The notes: a model not told the origin generated them from the sequence alone. Counted from the first letter of the stretch, positions 1 through 11,486 are shown. The stretch is 64,000 bases of DNA from Modestobacter versicolor (GCF_014195485.1 NZ_JACIBU010000001.1:2542001-2606000), one strand, 5' to 3'. Numbers and translations: made by a program.

Positions 1-26
1 GTCACACCCACCGGCGACCCGAGGTG

Positions 27-45
27 GCCGGGGCCCGGCCCCGGC
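27..45. terminator. GC hairpin upstream of disA
   Basis: A 7-bp perfect stem (GCCGGGG/CCCCGGC) with a 5-base loop lies just before the disA promoter. It could end transcription of the gene to the left, which is radA in M. tuberculosis. There is no U-tract, so termination is inferred. Confidence 0.35.
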
Positions 46-49
46 ACCG

Positions 50-55
50 TAGAAT
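50..55 (+). promoter_or_regulatory. Putative disA -10 box
   Basis: The hexamer TAGAAT lies 34 bases before the GTG start of disA and fits the actinobacterial primary-sigma -10 consensus TANNNT. No convincing -35 is visible. The predicted start point near 62 leaves a short leader that contains the AGGAG ribosome site. Confidence 0.5.
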
Positions 56-89
56 CGGCCCCCGTACCACCCGACTGTCAGGAGCGCTC

Positions 90-1172
90 GTGCCCCCCGC
101 TGTGGACCCTGAGGCCTCGCTGCGGGAACTGCTCGGCCGGATCGCCCCCGGCACCGCCCTCCGGGACGGTCTCGAGCGGATCCTGGCCGGCCGCACCGGC
201 GCGCTGATCGTGCTCGGCTACGACCGGGTCGTCGAGTCGCTGTGCACCGGTGGCTTCGCCCTGGACGTCGCCCTGTCGGCCACCCGGCTGCGCGAGCTGG
301 CCAAGATGGACGGCGCGGTGATCGTCTCCTACGACGGCACCCGGATCGTCCGCGCCGGCGTGCACCTGATGCCCGACCCGACCATCCCCACCGAGGAGTC
401 CGGCACCCGGCACCGCACCGCCGAGCGGGTCGCCCTGCAGACCGACTTCCCGGTGATCTCGGTCAGCCAGTCGATGCACATCATCTCGGTCTACGTCGCC
501 GGCCGGCGGTACACCCTCGAGCACCCGACGACCATCCTGGCCCGCGCCAACCAGGCGCTCGCCGCGCTCGAGCGCTACAAGCTGCGGCTCGACGAGGTCG
601 CCTCCACGCTGTCGGCGCTGGAGATCGAGGACCTGGTCACCGTGCGCGACGCGATGAGCGTCAGCCAGCGGCTGGAGATGGTCCGCCGGATCGCCGACGA
701 GATCGAGGGCTTCGTCGTCGAGCTCGGCACCGACGGCCGGCTGCTCGCCCTGCAGCTGGACGAGATGCTGGCCGGCGTCGAGGAGGACCGCGGGCTGCTG
801 GTCCGCGACTACCTGCCCAGCGGGCGCCGCAACCGCTCCGGCGAGGAGGTCCTCTCCGACCTGCGGGCCCTGTCGGCCACCGAGCTGCTCGACCTCTCCG
901 CCGTCGCCCGCTGCTACGGGCTGCCCACCTCGCCCGACGCCCTGGACTCCCCGGTCAGCCCGCGCGGCTACCGGCTGCTCGCCCGGGTCCCCCGGCTGCC
1001 GGCCGGGATCATCGACCGGCTGGTCACCCACTTCGGCGGCCTGCAGAAGCTGCTGGCCGCCACCATCGAGGACCTCCTCGCGGTCGAGGGCGTGGGCGAG
1101 GCACGCGCCCGCGGCATCCGCGAGGGCCTGTCCCGGCTGGCCGAGACCTCGATCCTCGACCGCTACAGCTGA
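90..1172 (+). CDS. disA: DNA integrity scanning diadenylate cyclase DisA
   Basis: DisA condenses two ATP into cyclic di-AMP and lowers its output when bound to branched DNA, linking genome damage to second-messenger signalling in the cytoplasm. The 360-residue product has the N-terminal DAC domain with the family motifs DGA (residues 74-76) and RHR (107-109). A helical spine follows, and a helix-hairpin-helix DNA-binding tail lies around residues 325-350 ([14 protein letters not shown]). The GTG at 90 is chosen because CAGGAGCG sits directly before it and because it removes an unconserved basic leader; the frame is open back to 24. In M. tuberculosis (Rv3586) the same neighbours occur: a secreted protein gene facing it and mutY beyond. 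Length is normal for the family. Confidence 0.96.
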   Translation: MPPAVDPEASLRELLGRIAPGTALRDGLERILAGRTGALIVLGYDRVVESLCTGGFALDVALSATRLRELAKMDGAVIVSYDGTRIVRAGVHLMPDPTIPTEESGTRHRTAERVALQTDFPVISVSQSMHIISVYVAGRRYTLEHPTTILARANQALAALERYKLRLDEVASTLSALEIEDLVTVRDAMSVSQRLEMVRRIADEIEGFVVELGTDGRLLALQLDEMLAGVEEDRGLLVRDYLPSGRRNRSGEEVLSDLRALSATELLDLSAVARCYGLPTSPDALDSPVSPRGYRLLARVPRLPAGIIDRLVTHFGGLQKLLAATIEDLLAVEGVGEARARGIREGLSRLAETSILDRYS

Positions 1173-1187
1173 CGGGCCTGCGGCCCG
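1173..1187. terminator. Hairpin filling the gap between convergent stop codons
   Basis: CGGGCC-TGC-GGCCCG, a perfect 6-bp stem with a 3-base loop, occupies exactly the 15 bases between the TGA of disA and the stop of the facing gene. It probably ends both transcripts. No U-tract is present. Confidence 0.5.
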
Positions 1188-1895
1188 CTAGGTGAGGGTG
1201 AAGGGCGCGTCGGCGCTGGCCTCGGTGTCCAGCCGGCCCCGCAGCACGTAGCTGCCCGGGCCGGGGGCGGACCGCGCCGCCGTGCAGCCCGGCGCGCTGC
1301 TCAGCCCGCTCCACAGCACCGGGAAGACCACCGCCTCCCCCGGCTGCAGCGTCCGCTGGTCCGAGCTGGCCTCCGGGAAGCAGTCGTTGCTGCCCCAGAT
1401 CCGGTTGCCCAACCCGTCGAGCAGCACGATCTCCTGCAGCCCCTTGTCCAGCGTGCGCACGCAGGCGACGGGCGAGACGTTCGTGACCACCAGGTCGAAG
1501 GTCGGCTTGGTGCCCACCGCGGCGCTCGGCGGGGTCGGCCGCACCGCGACGGTGATCATCTCGTCGCTGCACGCCCCGCCGCTGACCGGCCCGGCCGGCG
1601 GTGGCTGGCTGCTGGGCGCCGAGGGGCCGGCCGGCGCTGCGGTGGAGGTGACCGGCGCGGGGGTGGGCACCTGGACCGCGGCCAGCGAGGGCACCACCTG
1701 CTCCAGGGCAGGGGTCGGCACCGGCGCCTCGCCCGTCGCGCCAGCGACCTGGGTGTCGGACGGCGGCGCCCCGCCGGTCGCGACGGCGATGCCCAGCCAG
1801 CCACCGCCGCCCAGCACGCCCACCAGGCCGACGAGCACCAGCAGGCGCCGCCGCCAGTAGACGGCGGTGGGCAGTGGGCCGACCGGGTGCAGCAC
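1188..1895 (-). CDS. Membrane-anchored secreted conserved protein (Rv3587c-like position)
   Basis: The function is unknown. The 235-residue product has a short cytoplasmic start, one transmembrane helix or uncleaved signal anchor (about residues 16-40, rich in Leu/Val/Gly), and a Pro/Ala/Thr-rich linker to about residue 105. A compact extracytoplasmic domain with four cysteines follows (ACSDE, VACVR, NDCFP, PGCTA) and could form two disulfides. The fold reads like a DUF4232-type or immunoglobulin-like sandwich, which is inference only. Position and orientation facing disA match Rv3587c of M. tuberculosis. The GTG start at 1895 is preceded by TAGCGT and 6 bases, so the message may be leaderless. 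Confidence 0.75.
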   Translation of the reverse strand: MLHPVGPLPTAVYWRRRLLVLVGLVGVLGGGGWLGIAVATGGAPPSDTQVAGATGEAPVPTPALEQVVPSLAAVQVPTPAPVTSTAAPAGPSAPSSQPPPAGPVSGGACSDEMITVAVRPTPPSAAVGTKPTFDLVVTNVSPVACVRTLDKGLQEIVLLDGLGNRIWGSNDCFPEASSDQRTLQPGEAVVFPVLWSGLSSAPGCTAARSAPGPGSYVLRGRLDTEASADAPFTLT

Positions 1896-1901
1896 GTCGC
1901 G

Positions 1902-1907
1902 ACGCTA
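1902..1907 (-). promoter_or_regulatory. Leaderless-type -10 box TAGCGT
   Basis: On the minus strand TAGCGT is followed by 6 bases and then the GTG at 1895, placing the predicted transcription start at or next to the start codon. No Shine-Dalgarno sequence is present. Confidence 0.5.
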
Positions 1908-2066
1908 ACCGGCGGCCGACCCCCGACCGGCACGCCACGCCACGACTCCCGGGGGCTCGTCCTCGCAGGTCACCCGGGTGTCACCCAACCCCACCCGGGT
2001 GGTGACCCACCGTGCCGGACCGGTCCCGTACCGGCCGCTCCGGCGGTCGAGGCAGACTGGGCTCCC

Positions 2067-2975
2067 GTGAGCAGCGCGCGCCCCTCCCCCGTCCCGCCGG
2101 GCAGCTCGGCGGACCCGGTCGGTGAGGTGGTCGTCGACTGGTACGCCGGTGCTGCGCGCGACCTGCCGTGGCGGGAGCCGGGCACCGACCCGTGGGCAGT
2201 GCTGGTCAGCGAGGTGATGCTGCAGCAGACGCCGGTCGCCCGGGTGGAGCCGGTCTGGCGCAGCTGGCTGGACCGTTGGCCCACCCCGGCGGCGATGGCG
2301 GGGGCCAGCCCGGCCGAGGTGATCCGCGCCTGGGGGAAGCTCGGCTACCCCCGCCGGGCGCTGCGGCTGCGCGAGGCGGCCGTGGCCATCACCGAGCGGC
2401 ACGGCGGTGTGGTGCCCGCCGAGATCGACGAGCTGGAGGCCCTGCCGGGGGTCGGCACGTACACCGCCCGGGCGGTCTCCTGCTTCGGCCACGGCCGGCG
2501 CCAGCCGGTCGTGGACACCAACGTCCGCCGGGTGGTCGCCCGGCTGGTGCACGGCCGGGCGGAGGCCGCGCCGGCCCGGGCCAGCGACCTGGTCGACATC
2601 GCCGCGCTCGCCCCCGAGGACGACGCCCGGGCCATCCGGTTCTCGGTCGCGGTCATGGAGCTGGGTGCCCTGGTCTGCGTGGCCGGCACACCCCGCTGCC
2701 CGGTCTGCCCGGTGAAGGACCGCTGCGCCTGGCGGCTGGCCGGCCACCCGGCGCACGACGGGCCACCGCGACGGGTGCAGAAGTTCGCCGGCACCGACCG
2801 GCAGGTGCGTGGGCGGCTGCTGGACGTGCTGCGGGCCGCCTCCGCGCCGGTCGAGGAGGACGCACTGACCGCGGTGTGGGACGACGCCGTCCAGCGCTCG
2901 CGCTGCCTGGACTCGCTGCTCGTCGACGGGCTGGTCGTGCAGACCGACGACGGCCGCTTCTCCCTGCCCGAGTAG
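2067..2975 (+). CDS. mutY: A/G-specific adenine DNA glycosylase MutY
   Basis: MutY removes adenine mispaired with 8-oxoguanine, the second line of the GO repair system. Visible are the N-terminal EVMLQQT helix, the helix-hairpin-helix LPGVGTYTA followed by the catalytic-aspartate segment VVDTNVRRV, and the iron-sulfur loop with cysteine spacing C-6-C-2-C-5-C (CVAGTPRC, CPVC, KDRC). At 302 residues the NUDIX-like 8-oxoG recognition domain of E. coli MutY is shortened to a small winged-helix-like tail, as in other actinobacteria. The GTG at 2067 is used because upstream codons are unconserved; there is no clear ribosome site, and CAGACT eight bases upstream may serve a leaderless transcript. 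It runs convergent with clpC. Confidence 0.93.
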   Translation: MSSARPSPVPPGSSADPVGEVVVDWYAGAARDLPWREPGTDPWAVLVSEVMLQQTPVARVEPVWRSWLDRWPTPAAMAGASPAEVIRAWGKLGYPRRALRLREAAVAITERHGGVVPAEIDELEALPGVGTYTARAVSCFGHGRRQPVVDTNVRRVVARLVHGRAEAAPARASDLVDIAALAPEDDARAIRFSVAVMELGALVCVAGTPRCPVCPVKDRCAWRLAGHPAHDGPPRRVQKFAGTDRQVRGRLLDVLRAASAPVEEDALTAVWDDAVQRSRCLDSLLVDGLVVQTDDGRFSLPE

Positions 2976-2987
2976 CCCGGGGAACGC

Positions 2988-3026
2988 CAGAGGGCCGCCA
3001 CCCGCGGTGCGGGTGACGGCCCTCTG
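2988..3026. terminator. Bidirectional terminator between mutY and clpC
   Basis: A 17-bp stem with a single mismatch (left arm 2988-3004, right arm 3010-3026, arms beginning CAGAGGGCCG) closes a loop of about 5 bases. It sits between two convergent genes and is the strongest intrinsic hairpin in this part of the window. Confidence 0.75.
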
Positions 3027-3038
3027 CCAGACGGTGTG

Positions 3039-5582
<2,544 letters not shown>

Positions 5583-5686
5583 CTGCTGCTTCTCCTCTGA
5601 CCGGCTGGACCTGCTGTGCTCGTGCCCCCCTCGCAGGGGACGGTGGACACCCGACGTTCGTCGGCGCGCTGGGCACCGGTCGCTCC

Positions 5687-5692
5687 ACTGTA
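5687..5692 (-). promoter_or_regulatory. Putative clpC -10 box
   Basis: TACAGT on the minus strand, about 105 bases before the clpC ATG, is the best -10 match in the leader. A convincing -35 is not visible. Confidence 0.35.
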
Positions 5693-5838
5693 GTTCGCAC
5701 CACCCGGTCGGCGTCGAGGTCGGGCCGTGACACCGGTCGGGGGGCTCGATGGACACAACTGTCGTCCCACTGGCGCTGTTCCGCCGCCGTTACGCCGTCA
5801 GCGGACGCCTGCCCCACCCGCACCACCCCGGAAAGCCG

Positions 5839-5873
5839 CCAGGCCCGCTCCCCGAGACGGGGAACGGGCCTGG
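5839..5873 (-). terminator. Stem-loop downstream of lsr2
   Basis: Arms CCAGGCCCG and CGGGCCTGG, then one mismatch, then a further 5-6 bp closing a small loop, give a 15-bp hairpin about 100 bases after the lsr2 stop. It is likely the lsr2 terminator and lies in the 5' region of clpC without blocking its promoter. Confidence 0.55.
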
Positions 5874-5878
5874 TGAGG

Positions 5879-5974
5879 GACTGGAACGGCCCCTGGTGAC
5901 GTGCTGGGACGGCCCCCTCGCAGGGTCCCGCCGCGAGCCTGCGAGCGGTGGGGGGCGAGGGGGTCCCTTCGTCA
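5879..5974 (-). repeat. Dispersed intergenic inverted repeat, copy 1 (full length)
   Basis: Read on the minus strand it starts with the lsr2 stop codon itself (TGACGAAGGGACCCCC). It continues through a core resembling CTCGCGGCGGGACCCTGC and then the complementary GAGGGGGCCGTCCCAGC arm. The same order of blocks recurs at 17444, 29093 and 36184, with shortened forms at 14769 and 32499. Confidence 0.75.
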
Positions 5975-6325
5975 GTGAGCGGCTTCGAAGGCCTCGACGA
6001 CGGCGGCCGGGATGCGGCCCCGGTCGCTGACCTCGTGCCCGTTCTTGCGGGCCCAGTCGCGGATCGCGCCGGCCTGCTCGCGGTCCATCCGGCCACCGCC
6101 ACCGGTCGCCCGGGAACGGCCGGCGCCGGAGGAACGGCTGCCGCGGCTGCTCACCTTGCGGGCGGCGTTGACGTACCGGCCGAAGACGTCGCGCAGCTCG
6201 GCGGCGTTCTTCTCCGACAGGTCGATCTCGTAGGTCGTCCCGTCGAGTGCGAACGTGACCGTCTCGTCAGCGGAGATGCTGTCGTCGAGGTCGTCGCTCA
6301 GGATCACCTGGACCTTGCGTGCCAT
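5972..6325 (-). CDS. lsr2: Lsr2 nucleoid-associated protein
   Basis: Lsr2 is the H-NS-like architectural protein of actinobacteria; it bridges DNA and silences AT-rich and horizontally acquired genes. The 117-residue product shows the N-terminal dimerisation/oligomerisation domain ([30 protein letters not shown]), a Gly/Ser/Arg linker around residues 58-78, and the C-terminal DNA-binding domain. That domain has IRDWARKNG and the AT-hook-like DRGRIP, where RGR inserts in the minor groove. The ATG at 6325 follows AGGAGTGAG. It is monocistronic between lysS and clpC, as in M. tuberculosis (Rv3597c). The upstream gap is unusually AT-rich for this window, which would permit autoregulation. Confidence 0.97.
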   Translation of the reverse strand: MARKVQVILSDDLDDSISADETVTFALDGTTYEIDLSEKNAAELRDVFGRYVNAARKVSSRGSRSSGAGRSRATGGGGRMDREQAGAIRDWARKNGHEVSDRGRIPAAVVEAFEAAH

Positions 6326-6466
6326 TGTCTGCTCACTCCTGTTGCTACGGGCATGTGGACTGTCGTCATTGCTGCCCCGTGTTTCGACTGCGTCATCGAA
6401 TCACACAAAGGCGCACAGACGCCAATTCCGTCGCATTTCCGGAGGAAAACGACCCGTACAGGTGAG
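6326..6466 (-). promoter_or_regulatory. AT-enriched lsr2 promoter region
   Basis: This 141-bp gap has runs such as GGAGGAAAAC and CGAATCACACAAAGG, clearly richer in A and T than its surroundings. No single -10/-35 pair stands out. It must carry the lsr2 promoter and could be a binding site for Lsr2 itself, which is inference from the protein's known preference. Confidence 0.4.
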
Positions 6467-7972
6467 CTATTGGTGCAGAGGGCGCACCAAAGGGAACAGG
6501 ATCGTCTCCCTTATGCCCAGTCCGGTGAGCGTCATCATGAGCCGGTCCATGCCGAAGCCCATCCCGCCGGTGGGCGGCATGCCGTACTCGAGGGCCTCGA
6601 GGAAGTCCTCGTCGAGCGCCATCGCCTCGGGGTCGCCGGCCGCGGCGAGCAGCGCCTGGGCGGTGAACCGCTCGCGCTGCACCACCGGGTCGACGAGCTC
6701 GGAGTAGGCGGTGCCCTGCTCGATGCCGCCGATGTAGAGGTCCCACTTCTCCGCCAGACCCGGCGTGGTGCGGTGCGCCCGGGTCAGCGGCGAGGTGTCG
6801 ACCGGGTAGTCGATGACGAAGGTCGGCGACTGCAGCGTGTGCTGGACCAGCGCCTCGAACAGCTCCTCGACGACCTTGCCGGGCAGCCAGGCCGGGTCGA
6901 CGCCGACGTCGTGCCGCTCGGCCAGCGCCCGCAGCCGCTCCACCGGCGTCTCCGGGGTGACCTCCTCGCCGACCGCGTCGGAGACCGCGGTGTAGAGCGG
7001 CACCTGCGGCCACACACCGGAGAGGTCGAGCTCGGTGCCGTCGTGGTGCCGCGCGACGTGGTCGCCGAAGAGCGCCGTGGCGCACTCCTGCACCAGTTCC
7101 CGCGTCATCGTGGCCATTGTCTGGTAGTCCCAGTAGGCGGCGTACGCCTCGAGCATCGCGAACTCCGGCGAGTGCGAGGAGTCGGCTCCCTCGTTGCGGA
7201 AGTTCCGATTGATCTCGAAGACGCGGTCCAGGCCGCCGACGATGCACCGCTTGAGGAACAACTCCGGTGCGATGCGCAGGTAGAGGTCGAGGTCGAACGC
7301 GTTCATGTGCGTGCGGAAAGGACGCGCGGCCGCGCCACCGTGCACCGTCTGCAGCATCGGCGTCTCGACCTCGAGGAAACGGCGCTCGGTGAGGCCGGCC
7401 CGCAGCGTGCGCATCACCGTGGAGCGCTGGTGCACCGTGCGGCGGGCCTCGTCGCGGACGATGAGGTCGACGTAGCGGCGGCGGACCCGCAGCTCCTCGC
7501 TCATCGGCTTGTGCGCCACCGGCAGCGGCCGCAGCGCCTTGGCCGCCAGCTGCCAGGAGTCGGCGAAGACCGACAGCTCCCCGCGCCGCGACGTCCCGAC
7601 CTCGCCGGTGACCAGCACGTGGTCACCGAGGTCGACGTCGGCCTTCCAGGCGGCGAGGGCCTCCTCGCCCACCCGGTCGCGGGAGAGCATGACCTGCAGC
7701 TCGGTGTCGCCCTCGCGCAGCGTCGCGAAGCAGAGCTTGCCGGTGTTGCGGGAGAAGATGACCCGACCGGTGACGCCGACCTGCTCGCCGGTCATCGTGT
7801 CCGGCTCGAGGTCCGGGTGCGCGGTGCGCACCTCGGCCAGGGTGGTCGTGCGGGCGACCGCGACCGGGTACGGGTCGATCCCCGCCTCGCGGAGCCGGTC
7901 CAGCTTGGCCCGCCGGACCCTCAGCTGCTCGGGGAGTTCGTCGTCGGGCAGGCCGGAGGGTTCCTCACTCAC
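6467..7972 (-). CDS. lysS: Lysyl-tRNA synthetase, class II
   Basis: The enzyme charges tRNA-Lys with lysine using ATP. The 501-residue product has the N-terminal OB-fold anticodon-binding domain (residues about 60-160, with [16 protein letters not shown]). The class II catalytic core follows: motif 1 around FLEVETPML, motif 2 [11 protein letters not shown], and motif 3 [11 protein letters not shown] near the C terminus. The GTG at 7972 (VSEEPSG) begins 9 bases after the coaX stop, so it is the last gene of the pan-nad-coaX operon, as lysS is in M. tuberculosis. No T-box or other leader is present in the short gap. Confidence 0.97.
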   Translation of the reverse strand: MSEEPSGLPDDELPEQLRVRRAKLDRLREAGIDPYPVAVARTTTLAEVRTAHPDLEPDTMTGEQVGVTGRVIFSRNTGKLCFATLREGDTELQVMLSRDRVGEEALAAWKADVDLGDHVLVTGEVGTSRRGELSVFADSWQLAAKALRPLPVAHKPMSEELRVRRRYVDLIVRDEARRTVHQRSTVMRTLRAGLTERRFLEVETPMLQTVHGGAAARPFRTHMNAFDLDLYLRIAPELFLKRCIVGGLDRVFEINRNFRNEGADSSHSPEFAMLEAYAAYWDYQTMATMTRELVQECATALFGDHVARHHDGTELDLSGVWPQVPLYTAVSDAVGEEVTPETPVERLRALAERHDVGVDPAWLPGKVVEELFEALVQHTLQSPTFVIDYPVDTSPLTRAHRTTPGLAEKWDLYIGGIEQGTAYSELVDPVVQRERFTAQALLAAAGDPEAMALDEDFLEALEYGMPPTGGMGFGMDRLMMTLTGLGIRETILFPLVRPLHQ

Positions 7973-7981
7973 GTGACGAGC

Positions 7982-8806
7982 CTACGGGCGTGACGACGGC
8001 GTCCCGCCACCGCTGGCACCGAGGGAGGACTGGTGGCGCTCGAACGCCAGCCGCAGGCCGTGCACGGTGAGATCGGGCTCACGCTCCCCGATCGACCGGC
8101 AGCTGTCGACGACGAGCCGGTGCAGCCCCCCGGTGGCGACGACGAGCGGGGCGGCGCCGAACTGGGCGACCAGCTCCGCGGCGATCCGGGCGACCAGCCC
8201 GTCGACCAGGCCGGCGAAGCCCAGCACCAGCCCGGACTGCAGCGCGGCGACGGTGTTCTTGCCGATCGCCTGGGGCGGCACGGCCAGCTCCACCGACCGC
8301 AGCTGCGCGGCCCGGTCGGCCAGCGCCTCCAGGCTCACCTCGACGCCGGGGGCCAGCGCGCCGCCGAGGAACTGCCCGTCCGGGCCGATCGCGTCGACGT
8401 TCGTCGACGTCCCGAAGTCCACGACGACGACCGGGCGGCCGGTGCCGTCGGGCCGCCGGCCGTAGAACTCGTGCGCGGCGAGCGCGGTGACCACCCGGTC
8501 CGAGCCGACCTCGCGCGGGTTGTCCACGTGCAGCGGCACGCCGGTGCGCACACCGGGGCCGATCAGGGTGACCGGCACCGCCAGCCGGTCCAGCAGCTGG
8601 CGCATCGCCGGCAGCAGGGCCGGGACGGTGGAGCAGGCGGCGACGCCGGTGACCGCGGTGTCGCGCAGCAGCCCCCGCCAGAGCATGTGCAGCTCGTCGG
8701 CGGTGGCCCGGGCGTGGGTGGTCACCCGCCAGCAGTCGACCCGCCGGTCGCCGTCGAAGGTGGCGAGGACGGTCTGGCTGTTGCCGACGTCGACGGTGAG
8801 CAGCAC
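7982..8806 (-). CDS. coaX: Type III pantothenate kinase CoaX
   Basis: CoaX phosphorylates pantothenate, the first committed step from vitamin B5 to coenzyme A. It belongs to the ASKHA fold and, unlike CoaA, is not feedback-inhibited by CoA. The 274-residue product has the N-terminal phosphate motif DVGNSQT, the central VVDFGTSTN motif and the GGALAPGVE segment that contacts pantothenate. The GTG start at 8806 lies three bases after the nadC stop, so the two are co-transcribed. The DFGTSTN form differs from the DFGTATT of the best studied enzymes, but Ser/Asn variants are common in actinobacteria. Confidence 0.93.
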   Translation of the reverse strand: MLLTVDVGNSQTVLATFDGDRRVDCWRVTTHARATADELHMLWRGLLRDTAVTGVAACSTVPALLPAMRQLLDRLAVPVTLIGPGVRTGVPLHVDNPREVGSDRVVTALAAHEFYGRRPDGTGRPVVVVDFGTSTNVDAIGPDGQFLGGALAPGVEVSLEALADRAAQLRSVELAVPPQAIGKNTVAALQSGLVLGFAGLVDGLVARIAAELVAQFGAAPLVVATGGLHRLVVDSCRSIGEREPDLTVHGLRLAFERHQSSLGASGGGTPSSRP

Positions 8807-8809
8807 CGC

Positions 8810-9745
8810 TCAGCCCTCCCGCAGGTCGAGCGCGAGGTCCAGGATCGGCGAGGAGTGGGTCAGCGCGCCGACCGACAGGTAGTCCACGCCCGTGTCGGCC
8901 ACCTCGCGCGCGACGTCCAGGGTCAGCCCGCCGGTGGCCTCCAGGTCGACGTCCAGGTCGCCGACCAGCGCGACGGCCTGCCGGAGCTGGTCGGTGGTCA
9001 TGTTGTCCAGCAGCAGGAAGTCCGCCCCGGCGTCGACCGCCTCGCGGACCTGCTCGAGGGTGTCGCACTCGACCTGCACGGTGACCCGCGGCGCGCGCTC
9101 GCGGACCAGCCGGACGGCGGCGGCCACCGAGCCGGCCGCGGCCACGTGGTTGTCCTTGACCATCGCGACGTCGTAGAGGCCCATCCGCTTGTTGGACCCG
9201 CCGCCGCAGCGCACCGCGTACTTCTCCAGCGGGCGCAGCCCCGGGGTGGTCTTGCGGGTGTCCAGGACGACGGCGCCGGTGCCGGCGACCGCGTCGGCCC
9301 AGGCGCGGGTGTGGGTGGCGATCCCGCTGGCCCGGCTGGCGATGTTCAGCGCGCTGCGCTCGGCGGCCAGCAGGGCGCGCACCGGCCCGCGCACGGTCAG
9401 CAGCACGTCACCGCGGCGCACCCGGTCGCCGTCGGCGGCACCGGCGGTGAGCGTCGCGCCGGGGGCGAGCCGGGTGAACACCCGGGCCGCCACGGGCAGG
9501 CCGGCGACCACGCCGTCGGCGCGGGCCACCAGGTCAGCGGTGCCGAACTGCGTGCCGGGCACGGTGGCCGCGCTGGTGACGTCGTAGCTGACCGCGATGT
9601 CGGCCGCCCGGGGCAGCGGGGCGCCGCCGGTGAGGTCCTCGGTGAGCGTGCGCTCGACCAGCTCGTCGACCCAGGCGACGGTCAGCCCGGTGCCGGTCAG
9701 GTCGGTCGGGTCGGCCGGCACGGGGCGCGGCGTCGGGGCGGTCAC
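8810..9745 (-). CDS. nadC: Nicotinate-nucleotide pyrophosphorylase (quinolinate phosphoribosyltransferase)
   Basis: NadC converts quinolinate and PRPP to nicotinate mononucleotide, CO2 and pyrophosphate in de novo NAD synthesis. The 311-residue product shows the family signatures ERSALNIASRASGIAT, LDTRKTTPGLR and the alpha/beta-barrel segments MVKDNH, VQVECDT, LLLDNM and ATGGL. About 20 N-terminal residues are extra and Pro/Thr-rich. The GTG start at 9745 lies 70 bases beyond nadB, the gap being filled by a GAGCGAGC-type repeat. In M. tuberculosis nadABC form a separate locus, so their insertion between coaX and panD is a lineage feature. Confidence 0.95.
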   Translation of the reverse strand: MTAPTPRPVPADPTDLTGTGLTVAWVDELVERTLTEDLTGGAPLPRAADIAVSYDVTSAATVPGTQFGTADLVARADGVVAGLPVAARVFTRLAPGATLTAGAADGDRVRRGDVLLTVRGPVRALLAAERSALNIASRASGIATHTRAWADAVAGTGAVVLDTRKTTPGLRPLEKYAVRCGGGSNKRMGLYDVAMVKDNHVAAAGSVAAAVRLVRERAPRVTVQVECDTLEQVREAVDAGADFLLLDNMTTDQLRQAVALVGDLDVDLEATGGLTLDVAREVADTGVDYLSVGALTHSSPILDLALDLREG

Positions 9746-9815
9746 GACGGCATGCCTCGCTCCGCTCGGTGGTTCGTCCCGCTCCTCGCTCGCTGGCGCT
9801 CGCTGCGATGCTCGC
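9746..9815 (-). repeat. GAGCGAGC-type intergenic repeat between nadB and nadC
   Basis: On the minus strand the nadB stop runs straight into repeated blocks of the type GCGAGC (GAGCGAGCATCGCAGCGAGC, CCAGCGAGCGAGGAGCGG, CCGAGCGGAGCGAGG). These are imperfect direct repeats with a short palindromic character. This looks like a high-copy intergenic repeat of high-GC actinobacteria, distinct from the CTCGCGAGCTCGCGG family elsewhere in the window. It supplies the nadB TGA and leaves nadC in the same transcript. Confidence 0.6.
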
Positions 9816-11486
9816 TCACCAGGCCACCGCCACGGGCTCGCCGACGGGCCGCCGGGCGAGGACGACCTCGCCCGCGGCGTCCAGCCGGACGTCCAGGTGC
9901 ACCCGCCAGCCGTCGACGGCGTCGGGGTGGTCCTCCCGCCAGTGGCAGCCGCGGGTCTCCTCGCGGGCCGCCGCCGCGGCGGTGATCGCGGTGGCGACGG
10001 TGAGCAGGTCGGTGGTCTCCCAGCCGGGCACGCCGGGGACGGCGGTGGTCCGCTCCCCCAGCGCCGCCAGCCGCCCGGCGGCCTCGGTCAGCCCGGTGCC
10101 GGAGCGCAGCGCGCCGACCCTCGCCGACATGGTGGTGGTGAGCTCGGCGCGCGCCTCCGCGTCGACCAGGCCCTCGGGGCGCGGGTCGACCGCCTCGGCG
10201 GGTGCGGGCACCGGCAGCTCGCGGGCCAGCGCCTCGCCGATCCGCCCGGCGAACACCAGCCCCTCGAGCAGCGAGTTGGAGGCCAGCCGGTTGGCGCCGT
10301 GCACGCCGGTGCAGGCCACCTCGCCGCAGGCGTAGAGCCCGGGCACCGTCGTCCGGCCGGACAGGTCGGTGGCCAGCCCGCCGGAGGCGTAGTGCGCGGC
10401 CGGGGTGACCGGCACCAGCTCGGTGACCGGGTCGATGCCGGCCTCCCGGCAGCGCGCGACGATGGTCGGGAAGCGCTCGGCGAGGCCGGGGACCTCGCGG
10501 GCGTCGAGCCACACGTGGTCGACGACGTCGCGCAGCTGCACCCGGGTGATCGCCTTGGCGACCACGTCGCGCGGGGCCAGCTCGGCGAGCTCGTGGGTGC
10601 CCACCATGAAGCGCTCACCGGCACCGTCGCGGAGCACCGCGCCCTCGCCGCGCAGCGCCTCGGAGACCAGCGGCTGCTGTCCGCGGGCGCCCGGGCCGAG
10701 GTAGAGCGCGGTCGGGTGGAACTGGACGAACTCCAGGTCGGTGGCGACCGCCCCGGCCCGCAGCCCCAGCGCGACGCCGTCCCCGGTGGAGACGGCCGGG
10801 TTGGTGGTGGCCGCGTAGACCTGGCCCATCCCGCCGGTGGCCAGCACGACCGCCCGGGCGCGGACCGCCCCGACACCGTCGGCGCTGCCCTCCCCCAGCA
10901 CGTGCAGCGTCACCCCGGCGACCCGACCGGCGGTGTCCCGGACGACGTCGAGCACCATCGCGTGCTCGACCAGCGTGACCCCGGGGTCGGCGGCGACGGC
11001 GTCGCGCAGCGCCCGCTGCACCTCGGCCCCGGTGGCGTCCCCGCCGGCGTGCACGATCCGGTCGGTCGAGTGCCCGCCCTCGCGGGTGAGCAGCAGCCGA
11101 CCGTCGCCGTCCCGGTCGAAGGCGGCGCCCCAGGTGATCAGCTGGTGCAGCCGGTCCGGACCCTCGGTGACCAGCGCCTGCACCGCGTCGGCGTCGCACA
11201 GCCCGACGCCGGCGACCTCGGTGTCCCGGGCGTGCGCGGCGGGGGTGTCGGTGGCGCTGAGCACGGCGGCTATCCCGCCCTGCGCCCAGCGGGTCGACCC
11301 GTCGTCGACCTCGACCTTGGTGACGACGGCGACCGACAGCCCGGCGGCGCGGGCGTGCAGCGCCACGCACAGCCCGGCCACGCCGGAGCCGACCACGCAG
11401 ACGTCGGCGGTCAGCTCCCAGCCGGGCGCGGGGGCGCGCAGGCGCAACGGCAGCCCGGTGGCCTGGGCGACCGCCTGCACGGTCAT
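9816..11486 (-). CDS. nadB: L-aspartate oxidase
   Basis: NadB is the FAD enzyme that oxidises aspartate to iminoaspartate, which NadA condenses to quinolinate. The 556-residue product begins its FAD-binding Rossmann fold at [12 protein letters not shown] (about residue 30) and carries the family segments [34 protein letters not shown] and [11 protein letters not shown]-terminal helical domain follows. The ATG at 11486 overlaps the panD stop in ATGA, so translation is coupled to panD. nadA is not in this window, so quinolinate synthase must be encoded elsewhere. Confidence 0.95.
   Translation of the reverse strand: MTVQAVAQATGLPLRLRAPAPGWELTADVCVVGSGVAGLCVALHARAAGLSVAVVTKVEVDDGSTRWAQGGIAAVLSATDTPAAHARDTEVAGVGLCDADAVQALVTEGPDRLHQLITWGAAFDRDGDGRLLLTREGGHSTDRIVHAGGDATGAEVQRALRDAVAADPGVTLVEHAMVLDVVRDTAGRVAGVTLHVLGEGSADGVGAVRARAVVLATGGMGQVYAATTNPAVSTGDGVALGLRAGAVATDLEFVQFHPTALYLGPGARGQQPLVSEALRGEGAVLRDGAGERFMVGTHELAELAPRDVVAKAITRVQLRDVVDHVWLDAREVPGLAERFPTIVARCREAGIDPVTELVPVTPAAHYASGGLATDLSGRTTVPGLYACGEVACTGVHGANRLASNSLLEGLVFAGRIGEALARELPVPAPAEAVDPRPEGLVDAEARAELTTTMSARVGALRSGTGLTEAAGRLAALGERTTAVPGVPGWETTDLLTVATAITAAAAAREETRGCHWREDHPDAVDGWRVHLDVRLDAAGEVVLARRPVGEPVAVAW

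Larger units (their letters stand above)
5583..5971. other. Intergenic region between clpC and lsr2
   Basis: This 389-bp gap holds no credible gene. It carries the clpC promoter and leader (to about 5700), a stem-loop at 5839-5873 and one copy of the dispersed inverted repeat at 5879-5974. The middle stretch (5700-5838) shows nothing recognisable. Confidence 0.6.

Noticed and set aside
5640-5700. ClgR or HspR operator before clpC
   Set aside because: Only loose half-matches (GCGAAC, GAGCGAC) are present; no CGC-N5-GCG or CTTGAG-type inverted repeat could be defended.
7973-7981. T-box or other leader controlling lysS
   Set aside because: Only 9 bases separate coaX and lysS, so lysS is expressed as part of the operon.
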